Of a DNA stretch of 64,000 nt, positions 58,054 through 64,000 are shown in pieces; positions within the stretch are counted from its first letter, which is position 1; the number at the start of each line of letters is the position of its first letter. A model generated the notes under the pieces. That model saw only the letters and a list, made by a program, of their open reading frames with translations. It had not been told where the DNA came from and ran no database searches. The stretch covers positions 4,588,001-4,652,000 of the forward strand of contig OY970288.1 in the NCBI GenBank assembly GCA_963716085.1, in the 5' to 3' direction. The stretch is from Persicitalea sp963716085. Its GTDB lineage: Bacteria > Bacteroidota > Bacteroidia > Cytophagales > Spirosomataceae. The position numbers were made by a program, and so were the translations under genes.

Positions 58054-60255
58054 TTATTCAGATGCAGCTTTCAGCCTCTGCCGCAGCTTCTGGTTGACTA
58101 CCCCCAACTTGTGCGCACTTTCCAGCCAAAACAGGTCGCGCGCCCTGGGTATGTAATCCGGGTCGTTGGCTAATAAAAGTTGCTCGGTCTCGAGCTGACG
58201 GCGCGCCATCTCCCGGGCATGGTCGGTCATCTGCTTCGTTTTCTGATCTATTGGCAAGTCAGAAACTAGGGAGTCGACCCCGGCCAGGGCTTCCCGCAAC
58301 GCCCCATTCACCCGATCATCGCAACTCCGGTAATCGGGATTTCTTTTCAGGAACAACCCGACGTTGGTAATGAGCGAGAGTTGGTTGTAAATCAAAAGGG
58401 CGATTCGCTGCGTATTGTTCAGCAACGCGGTCTGCCGGGGCGTTTCGGCCTGGGCGAGTCGGTAGGAGTTCAGCAGGTCGTCGGTTTCGAGAAAAGCCGT
58501 CTTGCGCAGCAGCTTGTATTCCGTCACATCCAGCCGCCCCGTCTCGACCTGATCCAGCACGTTTTTCAGCAGATTGTAGTTGGCGCGAAGGGCCGCCGTA
58601 ACATCGCCGCGCAGTTTCTGTATTTCCCAAAACGGAAAAATAAACCGCATGGCCAGCCAGCACAGCGCGACGGCCAGCAGGGTATCGAGCAGCCGGTAGT
58701 AGGCGGTGTCCATGAAGCCACGCTGCAAGTAGCTGTAAAAGAAGAGAATGAAAAGCGTAAAAAAGCCCGTAGTGATGGCGTACTGCCGCTTGACAAACGA
58801 AAAGGCAAAAAACAGCGACCCTAGGAATATTGTCAGACTGAAAATAGATCCCGGCCGAAAAAGGTAGTAAATCGCCAGCCCCACCGCTACGCCCGCCAAT
58901 GTGCCATAGGTTCGGTGGGCCAGGCGCTCGCGGGAAAGGCTGAAACCGGGCTTGAGAATCACCAGCACGGTCAGCAGCGCCCAACTCGGATTGCCCAGGC
59001 CCAGCGCGGCGGCCAGGTAATAAGCGCCGGTGGCCGTCAGCGCCATGCGGAGGGCGTAGCGAAAAAAGCCCGACTCGAGCGAGAGGTGGCTGCGCAGGTA
59101 ATCCCACTCGATCGTTTCGCGAACCGCAAATCGCCGCAATCCCTCGGTCGGAAAATCCAGCCGTACCTCCCGGCGATCCAGCGTGTCGCGCAGGTTACGG
59201 AGAATGCGCAATTCCTGCTCCGCATTTCTCTGCACCCGCCGCAGCAGACGGTAACTCTCCCCGACCTGCACCAGGCCGCGCAGGTTTTGCCTTTGGTGAT
59301 CGAGGTACTCCGCCAACTGCGCCACGGCGCGCTCGGCCTGGCGGTCGTATGCCTCCCCGAGCGTCTCCTTTTCCGCCTGATCGATCCGCGCTTCCAATTG
59401 CCGGAGCTGAACCGCGACGCTGTCGTTCAGGGCAAGAATCAGTGGTTTGGCCTCGGCTCTCTCCGGCCCATCGGGCAGGGCTTCCAGCGACGACACGCTG
59501 GCGGTGGCCAGTTCGAGCAAATCCACCAGATTGGCCAGAAAGTGGGTGGCCCGGCCCATGAAGGTTTCGGGATTGGTGATGTTCATGGGTTCGCGCAGCA
59601 GCACTTCGCGGATCTGCTGCTGCGCCGCCAGGATTTCCCCTTGCTTTTTGGATAGCGTCAAAAGCACTTCATCGTCGGCACGGCTCGAATCCAGCAGCTC
59701 GTTCTGCCCGGCAATGTAGTCGGCGGTCAGTCGCAGGCACTCCTGCAAGCGCCGTCGAAGCTGCCGGGGGCGCTGCAATGGATGTAGCAGCAGGGCGTAC
59801 AGGATGTACCAGGCCGAACCAAGCAGCAGTTGTCCCGCCCGCTGCAATCCATCGTCCAGGGTAGGCACGGTGTCCGCCAGGCTCAGCCCGATCATCACCG
59901 CGAGGTTGAGCAGCAGGGCCACGATGCTGAAATTGGAACTGAAAGGGGAGAGAAAATTGATGGCGAACAACGCGATAAAAAGCAAGATTGCGTTCAGCAC
60001 GGGGTAGGCCTTGACTTGGGTAAAGACCAGAAAAAGCAAAGCCGAGAGTGTGCCCGACAATAGCATGAAGCCCAGTTTTTTGGGGAGGGCGATGGGAATG
60101 TCGATGGCAAAAACAAAAGTGCAGCCCAAGAAGAGCGACAACCCCAACTGATCGTATCCCAGCCATACGCAGACAATGAGCGGCAGAGAGGCCCCCAACA
60201 GGAAGCGGGCGGCGGATTCAGTATCTTCGGAGGTAAGGTAAGCTCTGAGCGTCAT
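58054..60255 (-). CDS. FUSC-family (YccS/YhfK-like) inner-membrane transporter
   Basis: 733 residues from ATG 60255 (MTLRAYLTSEDTES); a longer frame to 60312 exists. Two blocks of about six membrane helices (first: FLLGASLPLIVCVWLGYDQL, then SPFSSNFSIVALLLNLAVMI; second: ALRMALTATGAYYLAAALGL, then NPSWALLTVLVILKPGFSLS) flank a central helical cytoplasmic domain. The PSWALLTVLVILKP and HRTYGTLAGVAVGLAIYYL motifs are typical of fusaric-acid-resistance-like (FUSC) transporters. Substrate unknown; aromatic acid efflux is the family precedent. Confidence 0.85.
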   Translation of the reverse strand: MTLRAYLTSEDTESAARFLLGASLPLIVCVWLGYDQLGLSLFLGCTFVFAIDIPIALPKKLGFMLLSGTLSALLFLVFTQVKAYPVLNAILLFIALFAINFLSPFSSNFSIVALLLNLAVMIGLSLADTVPTLDDGLQRAGQLLLGSAWYILYALLLHPLQRPRQLRRRLQECLRLTADYIAGQNELLDSSRADDEVLLTLSKKQGEILAAQQQIREVLLREPMNITNPETFMGRATHFLANLVDLLELATASVSSLEALPDGPERAEAKPLILALNDSVAVQLRQLEARIDQAEKETLGEAYDRQAERAVAQLAEYLDHQRQNLRGLVQVGESYRLLRRVQRNAEQELRILRNLRDTLDRREVRLDFPTEGLRRFAVRETIEWDYLRSHLSLESGFFRYALRMALTATGAYYLAAALGLGNPSWALLTVLVILKPGFSLSRERLAHRTYGTLAGVAVGLAIYYLFRPGSIFSLTIFLGSLFFAFSFVKRQYAITTGFFTLFILFFYSYLQRGFMDTAYYRLLDTLLAVALCWLAMRFIFPFWEIQKLRGDVTAALRANYNLLKNVLDQVETGRLDVTEYKLLRKTAFLETDDLLNSYRLAQAETPRQTALLNNTQRIALLIYNQLSLITNVGLFLKRNPDYRSCDDRVNGALREALAGVDSLVSDLPIDQKTKQMTDHAREMARRQLETEQLLLANDPDYIPRARDLFWLESAHKLGVVNQKLRQRLKAASE

Positions 60256-60396
60256 GCCATTTTTTGCCAAAAGTACAGCCCTTTGGGACGACTCCGACGA
60301 ATGTGACCGCATTTTCCGGATTGTGAGTAGGGAATCACCTCAGAAATAATGGCTATATTTACCTGTTTCTTACGTACAGTCTGCTAATAACCCACA

Positions 60397-61854
60397 ATGA
60401 AGAAATTATTCCTCCTGCTTTTGCTTGCCGGAACTGCCTTTGCCCAAGTGCCCCCAAAACCTTACGGCCCCACGCCCTCGCCCCGCCAACTGGAATGGCA
60501 CGCCGTCGAGCAGTACGGTCTGATCCACTTCACCCCCACCACGTTCGAGAACAAAGAATGGGGTTACGGCGACGCCGATCCGGCCATTTTCAACCCCAAA
60601 GAATTCGACGCCAACCAAATCGTACAAGCCGCCAAAGCGGGCGGACTGCGGGCGATTGTTTTTGTCGCCAAGCACCATGACGGCTTCTGCCTGTGGCCCA
60701 CCAAAACGACGGAATACAACATCACAAAGAGTCCTTTCCGTGATGGAAAAGGCGATATGGTGAAAGAAGTGGCGGATGCGGCGCGCGCCAACGGGATGAA
60801 GTTTGGCGTCTATTGCTCGCCCTGGGATCGGAACAATGCGGCTTACGGCACGCCGGAATATCTGGCAATCTACCGCGAACAGCTCCGCGAATTGTACACC
60901 AATTACGGCCCGCTCTTCATGTCGTGGCACGATGGTGCCAACGGCGGCGATGGCTACTACGGCGGGGCCAACGAAAAGCGCAGCATCGACAATACGACCT
61001 ACTACGAATGGGACTCGACCTGGACGAACCTGACGCGCGAGCTGCAACCGAGCGCCAACATTTTTAGCGACATCGGTTGGGACGTACGCTGGGTGGGCAA
61101 CGAAAAAGGCACCGCCGCCGAAACACACTGGGCCACCTTCACCCCCAAGCCCCCGAAGGGCGTCAACGCGGCGGTACCCGGACAGGCCAACGCCGAAGAC
61201 AGCCCCGAAGGAATGCGTGACGGGGCGTTCTGGATTCCCGCCGAGTGCGACGTACCGCTGCGGCAGGGCTGGTTCTACCATCCCGACCAAAAACCGAAGT
61301 CACCCGACGAACTGTTTGATCTGTACCTGAAAAGCGTGGGGCGCGGCGCGGCCCTCGACCTGGGTCTGGCCCCCGACACGCGCGGCCTGCTGAGCGACGC
61401 CGACGTGGCATCGCTCAAAGCCTTCGGCGACCGCCTGCAGAAAACCTACGCCCAAAACCTGGCCCGCGCCGCCTACATCCGCGCCATTAACGTGCGCGGC
61501 TACAACTCGATTTACAGTACCAAAAATCTGGTGGATAACAACCCCGACACCTACTGGACGACGGACGACGATTTCAAGAAGTCGAGCATGAATCTGGAAT
61601 TCTCGCAGCCCGTGACTTTTGATCTGGTTAGCATCCAGGAAAGTCCGAAATTCGGTCAGCGGGTGGAAGAATTCGAGATCGACACTTGGGAAGGCGACGA
61701 CTGGAAGAAAATCCACGAAGGCACCAGTATTGGGCCACGCCGCTTGATTAAGTTTGATGCGCCCGTTACTTCTGAGAAGATTCGCATTCGCTTTACCAAG
61801 ACGCCAGAGGTAGTGGTGTTGAGTGAGTTGGGGGTTTACAGGGTGGCGGAGTAG
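60397..61854 (+). CDS. GH29 alpha-L-fucosidase with discoidin-like C-terminus
   Basis: 485 residues with a signal peptide (1-16, LAGTAFA-Q). The GH29 catalytic barrel includes QYGLIHFTPTTFENKEWGYG, FVAKHHDGFCLWPTKTTEYN (the HHDGFxxW motif) and the nucleophile region LFMSWHDGANGGDGYYGG (Asp in WHDGANG). From about 365 a galactose-binding/F5-8-type domain follows (NLVDNNPDTYWTTDDDFKKS, then SEKIRIRFTKTPEVVVLSEL), as in the GH29-B group that acts on alpha-1,3/1,4 fucose. Periplasmic or exported. Confidence 0.88.
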   Translation: MKKLFLLLLLAGTAFAQVPPKPYGPTPSPRQLEWHAVEQYGLIHFTPTTFENKEWGYGDADPAIFNPKEFDANQIVQAAKAGGLRAIVFVAKHHDGFCLWPTKTTEYNITKSPFRDGKGDMVKEVADAARANGMKFGVYCSPWDRNNAAYGTPEYLAIYREQLRELYTNYGPLFMSWHDGANGGDGYYGGANEKRSIDNTTYYEWDSTWTNLTRELQPSANIFSDIGWDVRWVGNEKGTAAETHWATFTPKPPKGVNAAVPGQANAEDSPEGMRDGAFWIPAECDVPLRQGWFYHPDQKPKSPDELFDLYLKSVGRGAALDLGLAPDTRGLLSDADVASLKAFGDRLQKTYAQNLARAAYIRAINVRGYNSIYSTKNLVDNNPDTYWTTDDDFKKSSMNLEFSQPVTFDLVSIQESPKFGQRVEEFEIDTWEGDDWKKIHEGTSIGPRRLIKFDAPVTSEKIRIRFTKTPEVVVLSELGVYRVAE

Positions 61855-61888
61855 TTATTGAGAATTTTGACTGTATCCGCTTAGTTTT

Positions 61889-62335
61889 ATGAAGCTTGAA
61901 AAATACCAACTCAAAGCGGGGCAGAAGCTTTTGAGCTACGAGTTTGTGAGCGAAGGTCCCAAAGGGAAGATTGAAAAGCGGATTCAGTTTACACTCGTAA
62001 ATCGCGATCAGGTCTATAATCTTGCTTTTGGCGATAAAGACACAATCACTGGCGAAATCGACGATTTAATTGTGAGCAATAATGGTGACAGCGAGAAAGT
62101 TCTGGCAACGGTGGTAGATGCAGTCTATGCTTTTACCGAAAGATTCCCAGACGCTTGGATTTACGCATCAGGCAGTACTGGCGCTCGGACAAGACTGTAC
62201 CAAATGGGAATATCAAAATTCTATCAAGAATTAGAAGCTGATTTTGACCTGTATGGCCAAGTCGGTCAAAACTGGGAAGAGTTCGTAATTGGCAATCGTT
62301 ACACCGCATTTCTGGCCAGGCTGAAAACTATCTAG
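61889..62335 (+). CDS. DUF6934 family protein
   Basis: 148 residues, no signal peptide. It shows the DUF6934 pattern: YEFVSEGPKGKIEKRIQFTL, LAFGDKDTITGEIDDL, ATVVDAVYAFTERFPDAWIY, then ASGSTGARTRLYQMGI, the highly conserved GSTxARTRLY motif. Function unknown. It is paired with the 56-codon gene 10 bp downstream. The pair looks like a mobile or toxin-antitoxin-style couple, which is inference. Confidence 0.78.
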   Translation: MKLEKYQLKAGQKLLSYEFVSEGPKGKIEKRIQFTLVNRDQVYNLAFGDKDTITGEIDDLIVSNNGDSEKVLATVVDAVYAFTERFPDAWIYASGSTGARTRLYQMGISKFYQELEADFDLYGQVGQNWEEFVIGNRYTAFLARLKTI

Positions 62336-62345
62336 ATTATATATT

Positions 62346-62516
62346 ATGAAAAGCATTCAAGAATTGAACGAAAGTAAAGTGCCTATAGTCATCATTGATG
62401 AATCTCTGGACAAGTTGGATGACATGGTTCTTTTCCCGGAAAAAGTAGCGAAAGCAAAAGAAACTGTAGCTAAAATAGGGTTGCCGGACGGTTCCTTGCG
62501 AGACAGGAAGCAATAA
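62346..62516 (+). CDS. 56-residue partner of the DUF6934 gene
   Basis: A short gene, ATG 62346 to TAA 62514-62516, reading MKSIQELNESKVPIVIIDES then LDKLDDMVLFPEKVAKAKET. It starts 10 bp after the DUF6934 stop in the same direction. The charged, helical composition fits a small regulator or antitoxin-like protein; no domain is recognised. Codon use and spacing favour a real gene. Confidence 0.62.
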   Translation: MKSIQELNESKVPIVIIDESLDKLDDMVLFPEKVAKAKETVAKIGLPDGSLRDRKQ

Positions 62517-62533
62517 CTATTACTTATAGTAAG

Positions 62534-62560
62534 GGTTTGTGGGGACACGAACCACGGATT
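62534..62560. repeat. dispersed GGTCTGTG hairpin element, copy 3
   Basis: GGTTTGTG, loop GGGA, CACGAACC, then ACGGATT; the same layout and flank as copies at 14799-14823 and 17465-17488, with a few changes. Confidence 0.55.
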
Positions 62561-62576
62561 TTAATCCTCATTTTGC

Positions 62577-64000
62577 ATGAAATCAATACCCCTGTTCTTA
62601 TCGTTTCTGGCTGTGAGCCTGATGGCCGCCTGTACTTCTCCTCCCGAATCTACGGTCGACTACGAGGACGGTCTGGCGGCTTTCAGCGCCGATAGCCTGA
62701 AAAAGCACATAGCCGTACTGGCTTCGGACGAGTTTATGGGCCGAATGCCCTTTACCGAAGGCGAAACCAAAACCATCGACCACCTGCAAAGTCAGTTCAA
62801 GGCCGTCGGGCTGGAACCTGGCAATGGCGAGAGCTACCTGCAAGAAGTACCTATGGCCAATATCGAGGCCACGGCCGCACCCACCATGCAGGTGCAGACG
62901 CCGCAGGGTGCTTTGACTTTGAATGCCTTCGATGACTACGTGATTTGGACCGATCGCACTGAGTCAAACATTACCCTCGATAAGGCGGAAGTGGTCTTTG
63001 CGGGTTACGGGGTAGTTGCGCCCGAGCATAACTGGAATGACTACGAAGGACTGGACGTAAAGGGAAAAGTGGTACTTGTGATGGTAAACGACCCCGGCTT
63101 TTGGGCGGGGGATACGACCTTGTTCAAGGGCAAAGAAATGACTTACTACGGACGCTGGACGTACAAGTTCGAGGAGGCCGCCCGGCAGGGGGCCAAAGGT
63201 TGCCTGGTTATCCATCGCAACGATGCGGCAGGCTATCCCTTTGACGTGCTACAGAATAGCTTCAATACGTCGCGGCTACAGCTCGACAATCGCGGGAAGG
63301 ACATTCCCAACTGCGACGTCATTGGCTGGGTACCGGAAACGGTGGCAATCAAGTTGTTGCAGATGGCAGGAAAAGACGAGAGTCTAATCAAACAAGCCGA
63401 TCAAAAAGGTTTTAAGCCCGTACCGCTGGATGTGACATTGAGTACGTCCATGCGGGTAAAAACTACCTATGACAAAACGCACAATGTTATTGGAAAAATC
63501 ACGGGAAGTGAGCGTCCCGATGAAGTAATTATCTACACCGCCCACTGGGATCACCTGGGGATTGGCACCCCCGACGCCACGGGCGACTCGATCTACAACG
63601 GTGCCCTCGACAACGCTTCCGGTACCGCCGGACTGCTGGAACTGGCCCGAGCCTTCAAAAGCCTGAAAACGCCGCCCGCGCGAACCATCGTGTTTTTGGC
63701 GGTAACCGCCGAGGAACAAGGTCTGTGGGGATCGGCTTACTACGCTCAGAATCCCATTTATCCGGTCAAAAAAACCGTCGCCAATATTAATATGGATGGG
63801 TTGAATCGCTTCGGCGCTACCAAAGACATGGTGCTGGTGGGCGAGGGGCAGTCGGAACTGGAAGACTACACGCGGGAATTGATCGAAAAAGAAGGCGGGT
63901 ATATTTCTCCGGTATCGCATCCCGAAGCGGGCTACTACTACCGCTCCGACCACTTCAATTTTGCCAAAGTAGGGATTCCGGCCCTATACCTGGAAAGCGG
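62577..64000 (+). CDS. M28-family metallopeptidase lipoprotein (3' end cut by window)
   Basis: From ATG 62577: MKSIPLFLSFLAVSLMAAC gives a lipoprotein signal with Cys 19. A PA-like insert (AGYGVVAPEHNWNDYEGLDV, then GKVVLVMVNDPG) precedes the peptidase core, whose zinc ligands and catalytic residues are visible as TAHWDHLG (His, Asp), NGALDNASGTAGLLELA (Asp), TAEEQGLWGSAYYA (Glu-Glu) and NINMDG (Asp). The last His lies near the right edge (SDHFNF at 63949). A dipeptide- or aminopeptidase acting outside the inner membrane. Frame is open to 64000. Confidence 0.9.
   Translation, partial: MKSIPLFLSFLAVSLMAACTSPPESTVDYEDGLAAFSADSLKKHIAVLASDEFMGRMPFTEGETKTIDHLQSQFKAVGLEPGNGESYLQEVPMANIEATAAPTMQVQTPQGALTLNAFDDYVIWTDRTESNITLDKAEVVFAGYGVVAPEHNWNDYEGLDVKGKVVLVMVNDPGFWAGDTTLFKGKEMTYYGRWTYKFEEAARQGAKGCLVIHRNDAAGYPFDVLQNSFNTSRLQLDNRGKDIPNCDVIGWVPETVAIKLLQMAGKDESLIKQADQKGFKPVPLDVTLSTSMRVKTTYDKTHNVIGKITGSERPDEVIIYTAHWDHLGIGTPDATGDSIYNGALDNASGTAGLLELARAFKSLKTPPARTIVFLAVTAEEQGLWGSAYYAQNPIYPVKKTVANINMDGLNRFGATKDMVLVGEGQSELEDYTRELIEKEGGYISPVSHPEAGYYYRSDHFNFAKVGIPALYLES

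Noticed and set aside
1..64000. tRNA, rRNA or integrase genes next to the accessory island
   Set aside because: None was recognised on either strand, so no classical integrative element could be delimited.

Overview
The window reads as a chromosomal segment of a Bacteroidota bacterium, most likely a Cytophagales member (Spirosomataceae-like). Reasons: families largely confined to that phylum (DUF4494, DUF6934, LytS/LytTR pairs with 7TMR-DISM receptors), many small lipoproteins with a Cys lipobox, candidate promoters of the Bacteroidota type (TAnnTTTG at -7), and G+C that looks to be a little over 50 percent in most genes. No rRNA, tRNA, CRISPR array, complete insertion sequence or prophage was seen.

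Layout. 0-7.6 kb: an alginate (uronate polymer) catabolic operon on the minus strand, PL6 lyase -> SDR (probable DEH reductase) -> PL17 oligoalginate lyase -> KdgF -> MFS uronate transporter (cut by the left edge), with a divergent LacI-family regulator and a striking 54-bp near-perfect palindrome holding three AACGTT cores in the divergent promoter. 7.7-14.3 kb: ECF sigma / small anti-sigma-like / CpxP-like triad, a decayed YHYH+SCO locus, a TerB-like protein, a frameshifted YitT gene, small lipoproteins and a nested REP-like palindromic island. 14.2-18.4 kb: an AT-rich accessory island with a RelE/ParE toxin-antitoxin pair, a CHAT (caspase-like) protease gene that appears split in two at an A8 run, two orphan HTH antitoxin-like genes, and two truncated copies of the 3' end of the neighbouring permease. 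18.5-24 kb: minus-strand permeases, an SpmA/SpmB-like gene broken by one base, and an FtsX/LolE-like permease. 24-30 kb: NamZ (DUF1343), a DUF1016 nuclease carrying a 29-bp perfect palindrome, NagB-like, MsrA, lipoproteins. 30-35.4 kb: a 7TMR-DISM histidine kinase with four frameshifts, an OmpA protein, and a LytTR regulator with a degenerate LytS partner. 35.5-45 kb: housekeeping (LpxH, CdsA, MutS2, A-type Fe-S protein), a Gfo/Idh/MocA dehydrogenase and an MFS transporter. 45-64 kb: a 1249-residue NtrY-like kinase, a BNR-repeat protein/SDR/SSS-transporter carbohydrate cluster, GIY-YIG and DUF1456 proteins, an M16 peptidase, a FUSC-type transporter, a GH29 fucosidase, a DUF6934 pair and an M28 peptidase cut by the right edge.

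Two themes cut across the genes. First, many intergenic gaps are filled almost exactly from the stop codon of one gene to the start codon of the next by inverted repeats whose arms are degenerate short tandem units, with a different unit in each gap; several coding sequences end inside an arm, so their C-terminal tails are repeat-encoded. Second, at least five genes carry frameshifts (YHYH/SCO, YitT, CHAT, SpmAB, 7TM kinase), mostly single bases in short runs, which may mean pseudogenes, programmed or phase-variable frameshifting, or sequence error; reads would decide. Gene functions are assigned from motifs read by eye; no database search was possible.
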